Numbered from the stretch's first letter, positions 1 to 13,438 are shown. The stretch is 64,000 bases of DNA from Calliopsis andreniformis (GCF_051401765.1 NW_027480423.1:12834001-12898000), one strand, 5' to 3'. The notes: a model not told the origin generated them from the letters alone. A program made the numbers and translations.

Positions 1-166
1 TAGGGCCTTAGAAGTCAACGCCCGAAGCATAAAATGCAAAATAAATAGAACAGTTTTTCCATTGTATAAAACGGATAACTGCAACCAGTGTGAAAGTACT
101 GGTCATTTCTACGTTCCGGGTAACCTAGGTTTCACTCTAGGGCGTTGCTCCACCAGATCGAATAGC
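1..166 (+). repeat. Reference satellite monomer (166 bp)
   Basis: This is the first complete unit of the window and sets the numbering used in the other entries. The next unit starts at 167 and the one after at 333, so the period is exactly 166. On a hand consensus the unit is about 42% G+C, with an A+T-rich middle (31-80) and a G+C-richer end (110-160). It contains the AvrII-type palindrome CCTAGG at 124-129, and many other units carry the near-palindrome TTAGGGCCTAA across the unit boundary. The CpG count is about 7, close to expectation. The length is 1 modulo 3, so no reading frame can run coherently through the array. Confidence 0.95.
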
Positions 167-2435
167 TAGGGGCTTAGAATTCAACGCCAGAAGGATAAAA
201 TACAATATAAGTACAACAGTTTTTCCATCGTATAAAATGAATGATTGCGAATATTGTGAAAGTAATGGTCATTTCTACGTGCCTGGCAACCTGCGTGTCA
301 CTCTAGGGCGTTGCTGCTCCACATCTGATAGCTACGGCCTTAGAAGTTAACGCCGGAAGCATAAAATACAATATAAATACAACAGCTTTTCCATCGTATA
401 AGACGAATAATGGTAACCAGTGTGAAAGTTATGGTCATTTCTACGTTCCGGTCAACATAGGCTTCACTCTAGGACGTTGCTCCACCAGATCGAGTAGGTA
501 GGGCCTAAGAAGTCAACGCCAGAAGCATAAAATACAATAAAGGTGCAACAGTTTTTCCATCGTATAACGGAAATAATTGCAACCATTGTGAAGGTGATGG
601 TATGTTCTACGTACCGGGCAACCTAGGCTTCACCCTAGGGCGGTGCTCCACCAGATCAAATAGTTAGGGCCTAAGAAGTCAACGCCAGAAGCATAACTTA
701 CAATACAAGTACAACAGCTTTTCCTTCGTTTATAATGTATATTTGCAAACAGTGTTAAGGTAATGGTCATTTCTACGTTCCGGGCAACCTAGGCTTCACT
801 CTAGGGCGTTGCTCCACCAGATCGAATAGTTAGGGCCTTAGAAGTCAACGCTAGAAGCATACAATACAATATAAATACAACACCTTTTCCATCGTATAAA
901 ATGAATAATTGCAAACAGTGTGAAGGTCATAGTCATTTCTACGTTCCGGGCATCCTAGACTTAACTCTGAGGCGTTGCTCCACCAGATCGAAGATCTAGG
1001 GCCTTAGAAGCCAACGCCAGAAGCATAAGATACAATAAAGATGCAACAGTTTTTCCATCGTATAACAGGAATAATTGCAACCAGTGTGAAGGTAATGGTA
1101 TGTTCTACGTTCCGCGAAACATAGGCTTCACTCTAGGGCGGTGCTCCACCAGATCAAATAGTTACGGCCTATGAAGTCAACGCCAGAAGCATAAATTACA
1201 ATATAAGTACAACAGCTTTTCCATCGTATATAATGTATATTTGCAAACAGTGTGGAAGTAATGGTCATTTCTACGTTCCGGTCAACCTCGGCTTCACTCT
1301 AGGGCGTTGCTCCACCAGATCGAATGGCTAGGGGCTTAGAATTCAACGCCAGAAGGATAAAATACAATATAAATACAACAACTTTACCATCGTATAAAAT
1401 GAATAATTGCAAACAGTGTGGAAGTAATGGACATTTCTACGTTCCGGTCAACCTCGACTTCACGCTAGGGTGTTGCTCCATCAGATGGAATAGCTAGGGC
1501 CTTAGAAGTCAACGTCCGAAGCATAAAATGCAAAATAAATAGAACAGTTTTTCCATTGTATAAAACGAATAACTGCAACAAGTGTGAAAGTACTGGTCAT
1601 TTCCACGTTCCGGGCAACCTAGGCTTCACCCTAGGCCGTCGTTCCACCAGATGGAATAGTTAGTGCCTTAGGAGTCAACGCCAGAAGCATAAACTACAAA
1701 ATAAATACAACAGTCTTTCCATCGTATAAAACGAATAATTGCAACCTGTGTGATGGTTATGGTCATATCTACGTGCCGGGCAACCTAGGCTTCACTGTAG
1801 GGCGTTGCTCCACCAAACCGAATAGTTAGGGCCTTAGAAGTCAACGCCCGAAGCATAAAATACAATATAAGTACAACAGTTTTTCCATCGTATAAAATGA
1901 ATGATTGCGAACATTGTGAAAGTAATGGTCATTTCTACGTGCCTGGCAACCTGCGTGTCACTCTAGGGCGTTGCTGCTCCACATCTGATAGCTACGGCCT
2001 TAGAAGTTAACGCCGGAAGCATAAAATACAATATAAATACAACAGCTTTTCCATCGTATAAGACGAATAATGGTAACCAGTGTGAAAGTTATGGTCATTT
2101 CTACGTTCCGGTCAACCTAGGCTTCACTCTAGGACGTTGCTCCACCAGATCGAGCAGGTAGGGCCTAAGAAGTCAACGCCAGAAGCATAAAATACAATAA
2201 AGGTGCAACAGTTTTTCCATCGTATAACGGAAATAATTGCAACCGTTGTGAAGGTGATGGTATGTTCTACGTACCGGGCAGCCTAGGCTTCACACTAGGG
2301 CGGTGCTCCACCAGATCAAATAGTTAGGGCCTAAGAAGTCAACGCCAGAAGCATAACTTACAATACAAGTACAACAGCTTTTCCATCGTTTATAATGTAT
2401 ATTTGCAAACAGTGTTAAGGTAATGGTCATTTCTA
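1..2435 (+). repeat. Higher-order block S1, copy 1 (open at window start)
   Basis: The order of distinctive units here recurs at 5313-7747, shifted by 5,312 bp, which is exactly 32 units. Only a handful of single-base differences were noticed, for example AAACATAGG near 1110 against AAACCTAGG near 6430, and ATTGCAACCTG at 1739 against ATTACAACCTG at 7051. Unusual members include GAATGATTGCGAATATTG near 240 and the GCTGCTCCACATCTGATAGC ending near 313. The match ends at about 2435, where the second copy changes to CTACTTCCCGGG. The left end lies outside the window. Confidence 0.9.
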
Positions 2436-5051
2436 CGTTCCGGGCAACCTAGGCTTCACTCTAGGGCGTTGCTCCACCAGATCTAATAGTTAGGGCCTTA
2501 GAAGTCAACGCTAGAAGCATACAATACAATATAAATACAACACCTGTTCCACCGTATAAAATGAATAATTGCAAACAGTGTGAAGGTCATAGTCATTTCT
2601 ACGTTCCGGGCATCCTAGACTTAACTCTGAGGCGTTGCTCCACCAGATCGAAGATCTAGGGCCTTAGAAGCCAACGCCAGAAGCATAAACTACAAAATAA
2701 ATACAACAGTCTTTCCATCGTATAAAACGAATAATTGCATCCTGTGTGAAAGTAATGGTCATTTCTACGTTCCGGGCAACCCAAGATTCGATCTAGGGCG
2801 TTGCTCCACCAGAGGGAATAGTTAGGGCCTAAGAAGTGAACGCCAGAAGCATAAAATGCAATAAAAATACAACAGCTTTTCCATCGTATAAAACGAATAA
2901 TTGCTACCAGTGTGAAAGTTATGGTCATTTCTACGTTCCGGGCAAACTAGGCTTTACTGTAGAGTGATACTCCACCAGATCGAATAGGTAGGGCCATAGA
3001 AGTCAACACCCGAAGCATAAAATACCATATAAATACAACAGCTTTTCCATCGTATATAATGTGTATTTGCAAACAGTGTGAAAGTAATGGACATTTCTAC
3101 GTTCCGGGCAACCTAGGCTTCACTCTAGGGTGTTGCTCCACCAGATCGAATAGCTAGGGACTTAGAATTCAATGCCTGAAGCATAAAATGCAATATAAAT
3201 ATAACAGCTTTTCAATCGTATAAAACGAATAATTGCAACCAGTGTGTTAGTTATGGTCATTTCTACGTTTCGGGCAACCTTGGCTTCACACAAGGGCGTT
3301 GCGCCTCCAGATCGAATAGCTAGGGCCTAAGAAGTGAACGCCAGAAGCATAAAATGCAATAAAAATACAACAGCTTTTCCATCGTATAAAACGAATAATT
3401 GCTAGCAGTGTGAAAGTTATGGTCATTTCTACGTTCCGGGCAAACTAGGCTTCACCCTAGGGCGTTGTTCCACCAGATGGAATAGTTAGGGCCTAAGAAG
3501 TCAACGCGAGAAGCATAAAATACGATATAAATACAACAGCTTTTCCATCGTATAAAACGAATAATTGCAACCAGTGTGGAAGTTATGGTCATTTCTACGT
3601 TCCGGGCAACCTGGGCTTCAGTCTAAGGCGTTGCCCGACCAGATCGAATAGCTAGGGCCTTAGAACTCAACGCCGGAAGCATAAAATACAAAATAAATAG
3701 AACAGTTTTTCCATCGTATCAAATGAATAATTGCAAACATTGTGAAAGTAATGGTCATTTCTACGTTCCGGGCATCCTAGGCGTCACTCTTGGGCGTTGC
3801 TCCACCACATCTAATCGCTACGGCCTTAGAAGTCAACGCCAGAAGCATAAAATACAATATAAATACAACAGCTTTTACATCGTATAAAATGAATAATTGC
3901 TACCAGTGTGAAAGGTATGGTCATTTCTACGTTCTGGGCAACCTAGGCTTCACTATAGAGTGATGCTCCACCAGATCGAATAGGTAGGGCCATAGAAGTC
4001 AACACCCGAAGCATAAAATACCATATAAATACAACAGCTTTTCCATCGTATATAATGTGTATTTGCAAACAGTGTGAAAGTAATGGACACTTCTACGTTC
4101 CGGGCAACCTAGGCTTCACTCTAGGGCGTTGCTCCACCAGATCGAATAGCTAGGGACTTAGAATTCAATGCCTGAAGCATAAAATGCAATATAAATATAA
4201 CAGCTTTTCAATCGTATAAAACGAATAATTGCAACCAGTGTGATAGTTATGGTCATTTCTACTTCCCGGGCAACCTAGGCTTCACTCTAAGGCGTTGCTC
4301 CTCCAGGTCAAATAGTTAGGGCCTTAGAAGTCATCGCCCGAAGCATAAAATGCAAAATAAATAGAACAGATTTTCCATCGTATAAAACGAATAACTGCAA
4401 CCAGTGTGAAAGTACTGGTCATTTCTACGTTCCGCGCAACCTAGGCTTCACCCTAGAGCGATGTTCCACCAGATGGAATAGTTACGGCCTAAGAAGTCAA
4501 CGCCAGAAGCATAAAATACGATATAAATTCAACAGCTTTTCCATCGTATATAATGTATATTTGCAAACAGTGTGGAAGTAATGGACATTTCTACGTTCCG
4601 GTCAACCTCGACTTCACGCGAGGGTGTTGCTCCACCAGATGGAATAGCTAGGGACTTAGAATTCAATGCCAGAAGCATAATATGCAATATAAATATAACA
4701 GCTTTTGCATCGTATAAAACGAATAAGTGTAACCAGTATGAAAGTACTGGTCATTTCTACGTGCCGGGCAACCTAGGCTTCACTGTAGGGCGTTGCTCCA
4801 CCAAACCGAATAGTTAGGGCCTTAGAAGTCAACGCCCGAAGCATAAAACACAATATAAGTACAACAGTTTTTCCATCGTATAAAATGAATGATTGCGAAC
4901 ATTGTGAAAGTAATGGTCACTTCTACGTGCCTGGCAACCTACGCGTCACTCTAGGGCGTTGCTGCTCGACATCTGATAGCTACGGCCTTAGAAGCTAACG
5001 CCGGAAGCATAAAATACAATATAAATACAACAGCTTTGCCATCGTATAAAA
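1603..5051 (+). repeat. Higher-order block S3, copy 1 (~21 units)
   Basis: This stretch overlaps the end of S1 and all but the last 37 bases of S2, and it recurs at 8575-12023, shifted by 6,972 bp (42 units, twice the S2 shift). Markers include CAACCCAAGATTCGATC near 2777, ACTGTAGAGTGATAC near 2956, CTTGGCTTCACACAAGGG near 3278 and TCACTCTTGGGCG near 3784. Noted differences between copies are few, for example TGCGCCTCCAG at 3299 against TGCTCCACCAG near 10271, and GTGTGTTAG against GTGTGATAG. Confidence 0.9.
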
Positions 5052-5088
5052 CGAATAATGGTAACCAGTGTGAAAGTTATGGTCATTT
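4258..5088 (+). repeat. Higher-order block S2, copy 1 (5 units)
   Basis: It begins with the diagnostic TCTACTTCCCGGG and GCTCCTCCAGGTCAAATAG and includes the unusual TTCACGCGAGGGTG near 4613. It is repeated at 7744-8574, shifted by 3,486 bp (21 units). The match is lost at 5089, where this copy reads CATTTCTACG and the other reads CATTTCCACG. The same stretch is also part of the longer S3 block repeated at 8575-12023, so it occurs three times in the first 12 kb. Confidence 0.88.
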
Positions 5089-5312
5089 CTACGTTCCGGT
5101 CAACCTGGGCTTCACTCTAGGGCGGTGCTCTACCAGATCAAATAGTTACGGCCTAAGAAGTTAACGCCAGAAGCATAAATTACAATATATGTACAACAGC
5201 TTTTCCATCGTATATAATGTATATTTGCAAACAGTGTGGAAGTAATAGACATTTCTACGTTCCGGGCAACCTAGGCTTCTCGCTAGGGTGTTGCTCCACC
5301 AGATGGAATAGC

Positions 5313-7747
5313 TAGGGCCATAGAAGTCAACGCCCGAAGCATAAAATGCAAAATAAATAGAACAGTTTTTCCATTGTATAAAACGGATAACTGCAACCAG
5401 TGTGAAAGTACTGGTCATTTCTACGTTCCGGGTAACCTAGGTTTCACTCTAGGGCGTTGCTCCACCAGATCGAATAGCTAGGGGCTTTGAATTCAACGCC
5501 AGAAGGATAAAATACAATATAAGTACAACAGTTTTTCCATCGTATAAAATGAATGATTGCGAATATTGTGAAAGTAATGGTCATTTCTACGTGCCTGGCA
5601 ACCTGCGTGTCACTCTAGGGCGTTGCTGCTCCACATCTGATAGCTACGGCCTTAGAAGTTAACGCCGGAAGCATAAAATACAATATAAATACAACAGCTT
5701 TTCCATCGTATAAGACGAATAATGGTAACCAGTGTGAAAGTTATGGTCATTTCTACGTTCCGGTCAACATAGGCTTCACTCTAGGACGTTGCTCCACCAG
5801 ATCGAGTAGGTAGGGCCTAAGAAGTCAACGCCAGAAGCATAAAATACAATAAAGGTGCAACAGTTTTTCCATCGTATAACGGAAATAATTGCAACCATTG
5901 TGAAGGTGATGGTATGTTCTACGTACCGGGCAACCTAGGCTTCACCCTAGGGCGGTGCTCCACCAGATCAAATAGTTAGGGCCTAAGAAGTCAACGCCAG
6001 AAGCATAACTTACAATACAAGTACAACAGCTTTTCCATCGTTTATAATGTATATTTGCAAACAGTGTTAAGGTAATGGTCATTTCTACGTTCCGGGCAAC
6101 CTAGGCTTCACTCTAGGGCGTTGCTCCACCAGATCGAATAGTTAGGGCCTTAGAAGTCAACGCTAGAAGCATACAATACAATATAAATACAACACCTTTT
6201 CCATCGTATAAAATGAATAATTGCAAACAGTGTGAAGGTCATAGTCATTTCTACGTTCCGGGCATCCTAGACTTAACTCTGAGGCGTTGCTCCACCAGAT
6301 CGAAGATCTAGGGCCTTAGAAGCCAACGCCAGAAGCATAAGATACAATAAAGATGCAACAGTTTTTCCATCGTATAACAGGAATAATTGCAACCAGTGTG
6401 AAGGTAATGGTATGTTCTACGTTCCGCGAAACCTAGGCTTCACTCTAGGGCGGTGCTCCACCAGATCAAATAGTTACGGCCTATGAAGTCAACGCCAGAA
6501 GCATAAATTACAATATAAGTACAACAGCTTTTCCATCGTATATAATGTATATTTGCAAACAGTGTGGAAGTAATGGTCATTTCTACGTTCCGGTCAACCT
6601 CGGCTTCACTCTAGGGCGTTGCTCCACCAGATCGAATGGCTAGGGGCTTAGAATTCAACGCCAGAAGGATAAAATACAATATAAATACAACAACTTTACC
6701 ATCGTATAAAATGAATAATTGCAAACAGTGTGGAAGTAATGGACATTTCTACGTTCCGGTCAACCTCGACTTCACGCTAGGGTGTTGCTCCATCAGATGG
6801 AATAGCTAGGGCCTTAGAAGTCAACGTCCGAAGCATAAAATGCAAAATAAATAGAACAGTTTTTCCATTGTATAAAACGAATAACTGCAACCAGTGTGAA
6901 AGTACTGGTCATTTCCACGTTCCGGGCAACCTAGGCTTCACCCTAGGCCGTCGTTCCACCAGATGGAATAGTTAGTGCCTTAGGAGTCAACGCCAGAAGC
7001 ATAAACTACAAAATAAATACAACAGTCTTTCCATCGTATAAAACGAATAATTACAACCTGTGTGATGGTTATGGTCATATCTACGTGCCGGGCAACCTAG
7101 GCTTCACTGTAGGGCGTTGCTCCACCAAACCGAATAGTTAGGGCCTTAGGAGTCAACGCCCGAAGCATAAAATACAATATAAGTACAACAGTTTTTCCAT
7201 CGTATAAAATGAATGATTGCGAACATTGTGAAAGTAATGGTCATTTCTACGTGCCTGGCAACCTGCGTGTCACTCTAGGGCGTTGCTGCTCCACATCTGA
7301 TAGCTACGGCCTTAGAAGTTAACGCCGGAAGCATAAAATACAATATAAATACAACAGCTTTTCCATCGTATAAGACGAATAATGGTAACCAGTGTGAAAG
7401 TTATGGTCATTTCTACGTTCCGGTCAACCTAGGCTTCACTCTAGGACGTTGCTCCACCAGATCGAGCAGGTAGGGCCTAAGAAGTCAACGCCAGAAGCAT
7501 AAAATACAATAAAGGTGCAACAGTTTTTCCATCGTATAACGGAAATAATTGCAACCGTTGTGAAGGTGATGGTATGTTCTACGTACCGGGCAGCCTAGGC
7601 TTCACACTAGGGCGGTGCTCCACCAGATCAAATAGTTAGGGCCTAAGAAGTCAACGCCAGAAGCATAACTTACAATACAAGTACAACAGCTTTTCCATCG
7701 TTTATAATGTATATTTGCAAACAGTGTTAAGGTAATGGTCATTTCTA
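5313..7747 (+). repeat. Higher-order block S1, copy 2
   Basis: A near-identical second copy of 1-2435 at an offset of 5,312 bp (32 units). The first unit differs at once (GGGCCATAG against GGGCCTTAG), so the left exchange point may be nearby or outside the window. At 7748 the sequence stops following 2436 onward and follows 4262 onward instead. This gives a mosaic junction inside the CATTTCTACG part of the unit. Confidence 0.9.
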
Positions 7748-8574
7748 CTTCCCGGGCAACCTAGGCTTCACTCTAAGGCGTTGCTCCTCCAGGTCAAATA
7801 GTTAGGGCCTTAGAAGTCATCGCCCGAAGCATAAAATGCAAAATAAATAGAACAGATTTTCCATCGTATAAAACGAATAACTGCAACCAGTGTGAAAGTA
7901 CTGGTCATTTCTACGTTCCGCGCAACCTAGGCTTCACCCTAGAGCGATGTTCCACCAGATGGAATAGTTACGGCCTAAGAAGTCAACGCCAGAAGCATAA
8001 AATACGATATAAATTCAACAGCTTTTCCATCGTATATAATGTATATTTGCAAACAGTGTGGAAGTAATGGACATTTCTACGTTCCGGTCAACCTCGACTT
8101 CACGCGAGGGTGTTGCTCCACCAGATGGAATAGCTAGGGACTTAGAATTCAATGCCAGAAGCATAATATGCAATATAAATATAACAGCTTTTGCATCGTA
8201 TAAAACGAATAAGTGTAACCAGTGTGAAAGTACTGGTCATTTCTACGTGCCGGGCAACCTAGGCTTCACTGTAGGGCGTTGCTCCACCAAACCGAATAGT
8301 TAGGGCCTTAGAAGTCAACGCCCGAAGCATAAAACACAATATAAGTACAACAGTTTTTCCATCGTATAAAATGAATGATTGCGAACATTGTGAAAGTAAT
8401 GGTCACTTCTACGTGCCTGGCAACCTACGCGTCACTCTAGGGCGTTGCTGCTCGACATCTGATAGCTACGGCCTTAGAAGCTAACGCCGGAAGCATAAAA
8501 TACAATATAAATACAACAGCTTTGCCATCGTATAAAACGAATAATGGTAACCAGTGTGAAAGTTATGGTCATTT
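7744..8574 (+). repeat. Higher-order block S2, copy 2 (5 units)
   Basis: This is a copy of 4258-5088 joined on the left to S1 copy 2 and on the right to S3 copy 2, so both of its edges are recombinant. It shares the variants GGTCACTTCTACGTGCC and TGCTCGACATCTG with the 4.3-5.1 kb copy. An integer shift of 21 units shows the exchange kept unit register. Confidence 0.88.
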
Positions 8575-11500
8575 CCACGTTCCGGGCAACCTAGGCTTCA
8601 CCCTAGGCCGTCGTTCCACCAGATGGAATAGTTAGTGCCTTAGGAGTCAACGCCAGAAGCATAAACTACAAAATAAATACAACAGTCTTTCCATCGTATA
8701 AAACGAGTAATTACAACCTGTGTGATGGTTATGGTCATATCTACGTGCCGGGCAACCTAGGCTTCACTGTAGGGCGTTGCTCCACCAAACCGAATAGTTA
8801 GGGCCTTAGGAGTCAACGCCCGAAGCATAAAATACAATATAAGTACAACAGTTTTTCCATCGTATAAAATGAATGATTGCGAACATTGTGAAAGTAATGG
8901 TCATTTCTACGTGCCTGGCAACCTGCGTGTCACTCTAGGGCGTTGCTGCTCCACATCTGATAGCTACGGCCTTAGAAGTTAACGCCGGAAGCATAAAATA
9001 CAATATAAATACAACAGCTTTTCCATCGTATAAGACGAATAATGGTAACCAGTGTGAAAGTTATGGTCATTTCTACGTTCCGGTCAACCTAGGCTTCACT
9101 CTAGGACGTTGCTCCACCAGATCGAGCAGGTAGGGCCTAAGAAGTCAACGCCAGAAGCATAAAATACAATAAAGGTGCAACAGTTTTTCCATCGTATAAC
9201 GGAAATAATTGCAACCGTTGTGAAGGTGATGGTATGTTCTACGTACCGGGCAGCCTAGGCTTCACACTAGGGCGGTGCTCCACCAGATCAAATAGTTAGG
9301 GCCTAAGAAGTCAACGCCAGAAGCATAACTTACAATACAAGTACAACAGCTTTTCCATCGTTTATAATGTATATTTGCAAACAGTGTTAAGGTAATGGTC
9401 ATTTCTACGTTCCGGGCAACCTAGGCTTCACTCTAGGGCGTTGCTCCACCAGATCTAATAGTTAGGGCCTTAGAAGTCAACGCTAGAAGCATACAATACA
9501 ATATAAATACAACACCTTTTCCACCGTATAAAATGAATAATTGCAAACAGTGTGAAGGTCATAGTCATTTCTACGTTCCGGGCATCCTAGACTTAACTCT
9601 GAGGCGTTGCTCCACCAGATCGAAGATCTAGGGCCTTAGAAGCCAACGCCAGAAGCATAAACTACAAAATAAATACAACAGTCTTTCCATCGTATAAAAC
9701 GAATAATTGCATCCTGTGTGAAAGTAATGGTCATTTCTACGTTCCGGGCAACCCAAGATTCGATCTAGGGCGTTGCTCCACCAGAGGGAATAGTTAGGGC
9801 CTAAGAAGTGAACGCCAGAAGCATAAAATGCAATAAAAATACAACAGCTTTTCCATCGTATAAAACGAATAATTGCTACCAGTGTGAAAGTTATGGTCAT
9901 TTCTACGTTCCGGGCAAACTAGGCTTCACTGTAGAGTGATACTCCACCAGATCGAATAGGTAGGGCCATAGAAGTCAACACCCGAAGCATAAAATACCAT
10001 ATAAATACAACAGCTTTTCCATCGTATATAATGTGTATTTGCAAACAGTGTGAAAGTAATGGACATTTCTACGTTCCGGGCAACCTAGGCTTCACTCTAG
10101 GGTGTTGCTCCACCAGATCGAATAGCTAGGGACTTAGAATTCAATGCCTGAAGCATAAAATGCAATATAAATATAACAGCTTTTCAATCGTATAAAACGA
10201 ATAATTGCAACCAGTGTGATAGTTATGGTCATTTCTACGTTTCGGGCAACCTTGGCTTCACACAAGGGCGTTGCTCCACCAGATCGAATAGTTAGGGCCT
10301 AAGAAGTGAACGCCAGAAGCATAAAATGCAATAAAAATACAACAGCTTTTCCATCGTATAAAACGAATAATTGCTAGCAGTGTGAAAGTTATGGTCATTT
10401 CTACGTTCCGGGCAAACTAGGCTTCACCCTAGGGCGTTGTTCCACCAGATGGAATAGTTAGGGCCTAAGAAGTCAACGCGAGAAGCATAAAATACGATAT
10501 AAATACAACAGCTTTTCCATCGTATAAAACGAATAATTGCAACCAGTGTGGAAGTTATGGTCATTTCTACGTTCCGGGCAACCTGGGCTTCAGTCTAAGG
10601 CGTTGCCCGACCAGATCGAATAGCTAGGGCCTTAGAACTCAACGCCGGAAGCATAAAATACAAAATAAATAGAACAGTTTTTCCATCGTATCAAATGAAT
10701 AATTGCAAACATTGTGAAAGTAATGGTCATTTCTACGTTCCGGGCATCCTAGGCGTCACTCTTGGGCGTTGCTCCACCACATCTAATCGCTACGGCCTTA
10801 GAAGTCAACGCCAGAAGCATAAAATACAATATAAATACAACAGCTTTTACATCGTATAAAATGAATAATTGCTACCAGTGTGAAAGGTATGGTCATTTCT
10901 ACGTTCTGGGCAACCTAGGCTTCACTATAGAGTGATGCTCCACCAGATCGAATAGGTAGGGCCATAGAAGTCAACACCCGAAGCATAAAATACCATATAA
11001 ATACAACAGCTTTTCCATCGTATATAATGTGTATTTGCAAACAGTGTGAAAGTAATGGACACTTCTACGTTCCGGGCAACCTAGGCTTCACTCTAGGGCG
11101 TTGCTCCACCAGATCGAATAGCTAGGGACTTAGAATTCAATGCCTGAAGCATAAAATGCAATATAAATATAACAGCTTTTCAATCGTATAAAACGAATAA
11201 TTGCAACCAGTGTGATAGTTATGGTCATTTCTACTTCCCGGGCAACCTAGGCTTCACTCTAAGGCGTTGCTCCTCCAGGTCAAATAGTTAGGGCCTTAGA
11301 AGTCATCGCCCGAAGCATAAAATGCAAAATAAATAGAACAGATTTTCCATCGTATAAAACGAATAACTGCAACCAGTGTGAAAGTACTGGTCATTTCTAC
11401 GTTCCGCGCAACCTAGGCTTCACCCTAGAGCGATGTTCCACCAGATGGAATAGTTACGGCCTAAGAAGTCAACGCCAGAAGCATAAAATACGATATAAAT

Positions 11501-12023
11501 TCAACAGCTTTTCCATCGTATATAATGTATATTTGCAAACAGTGTGGAAGTAATGGACATTTCTACGTTCCGGTCAACCTCGACTTCACGCGAGGGTGTT
11601 GCTCCACCAGATGGAATAGCTAGGGACTTAGAATTCAATGCCAGAAGCATAATATGCAATATAAATATAACAGCTTTTGCATCGTATAAAACGAATAACT
11701 GTAACCAGTGTGAAAGTACTGGTCATTTCTACGTGCCGGGCAACCTAGGCTTCACTGTATGGCGTTGCTCCACCAAACCGAATAGTTAGGGCCTTAGAAG
11801 TCAACGCCCGAAGCATAAAACACAATATAAGTACAACAGTTTTTCCATCGTATAAAATGAATGATTGCGAACGTTGTGAAAGTAATGGTCATTTCTACGT
11901 GCCTGGCAACCAACGTGTCACTCTAGGGCGTTGCTGCTCCACATCTGATAGCTACGGCCTTAGAAGTTAACGCCGGGAGCATAAAATACAATATAAATAC
12001 AACAGCTTTGCCATCGTATAAAA
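8575..12023 (+). repeat. Higher-order block S3, copy 2 (~21 units)
   Basis: A near-identical copy of 1603-5051. Its first part carries variants of the 6.9-7.7 kb copy rather than of the 1.6-2.4 kb copy (ATTACAACCTG near 8710 and CCTTAGGAGTC near 8806, as at 7051 and 7143). Its beginning was therefore probably derived from, or converted by, S1 copy 2, with later parts matching 2.4-5.0 kb. It ends where ATAAAACG is replaced by ATAAAATG, at about 12024. Confidence 0.88.
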
Positions 12024-13438
12024 TGAATAATTGCAAACAGTGTGAAGGTAATGGTCATTTCTACGTTCCGGGCAACCTAGGCATCTCGTTAGGGAGTTGC
12101 TCCACCAGATGGAATAGCTAGGGCCATAGAAGTCAACGCCCGAAGCATAAAATGCAAAATAAATAGAACAGTTTTTCCATTGTATAAAACGGATAACTGC
12201 AACCAGTGAGTAGGTAATGGTCATTTCTACGTTCCGGGCAACCTAGGCATCTCCCTAGGGCGCTGCTCTACCAGATCAAACAGTTACGGCCTAAGAAGTT
12301 AACGCCAGAAGCATAAATTACAATATACGTACAACAGCTTTTCCATCGTATATAATGTATATTTGCAAACAGTGTGGAAGTAATAGTCATTTCTACGTTC
12401 CGGGCAACCTAGGCTTCCCGCTAGGGTGTTGCTCCACCAGATGGAATAGCTAGGGCCATAGAAGTCGACTCCCGAAGCATAAAATGCAAAATAAATAGAA
12501 CAGTTTTTCCATTGTATAAAACGGATAACTGCAACCAGTGTGAAAGTACTGGTCATTTCTACGTTCCGGGTAACCTAGGTTTCACTCTAGGGCGTTGCTC
12601 CACCAGATCTAATAGCTAGGGGCTTAGAATTCAACGCCAGAAGGATAAAATACAATATAAATACAACAACTTTACCATCGTATAAAATGAATAATTGCGA
12701 ACAGTGTGAAAGTAATGGTCATTTCTACGTTCCGGGCAGCCTAGGCTGCACTCTAGGGTGTTGCTCCACCAGTTGGAATAGATAGGGACTTAGAATTCAA
12801 TGCCAGAAGCATAAAATGCAAAATAAATAGATCAGTTTTTCCATTGTATAAAACGAATAACTGTAACCAGTGTGAAAGTACTGGTCATTTCTACGTGCCG
12901 GGCAACCTAGACTTCACTGTAGGGCGTTGCTCCACCAAACCGAATAGTTAGGGCCTTAGAAGTCAACGCCCGAAGCATAAAATACAATATAAGTACAACA
13001 GTTTTTCCATCGTATAAAATGAATGATTGCGAACATTGTGAAAGTAACGGTCATTTCTACGTGCCTGGCAACCTACGTGTCACTCTAGGGCGTTGCTGCT
13101 CCACATCTGATAGCTACGGCCTTAGAAGTTAACGCCGGAAGCATAAAATACAATATAAATACAACAGCTTTGCCATCGTATAAAATGAATAATTGCAAAC
13201 AGTGTGAAGGTAATGGTCATTTCTACGTTCCGAGCAACCTATGCTTCACTCTAGGGCGTTGCTCCACCAGATCGAATAGGTAGGGCCATAGAAGTCAACG
13301 CCAGAAGCATAAGATACAATAAAAATGCAACAGTTTTTCCATCGTATAGCATGACTAATTGCAACCAGTGCGAAAGTAATTTTCATTTCGACGTTTCGGG
13401 CATCCTAGGCTTAACTCTGAGGCGTTGCTCCACCAGAT
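11703..13438 (+). repeat. Higher-order block S4, copy 1 (~10.5 units)
   Basis: Repeated at 13861-15596 with a shift of 2,158 bp (13 units). Markers are GTGCCGGGCAACCTAG, CCACCAAACCGAATAG, GCATCTCCCTAGG near 12248 and ATAGCATGACTAATTGC near 13346. It ends when the two copies differ at GATCAAACAG against GATCGAAGAG. Part of it (around 12585-13080) also occurs a third time near 13581-14076, shifted by 996 bp (6 units), so 6- and 7-unit steps sum to the 13-unit period. Confidence 0.85.

Noticed and set aside
1..166. CENP-B box (TTCG, four bases, A, two bases, CGGG)
   Set aside because: The nearest stretch, TTCTACGTTCCGGGC, lacks TTCG and the A at the required spacing. No match was found in the consensus on either strand by eye. 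A systematic motif scan of all units would settle rare variants.
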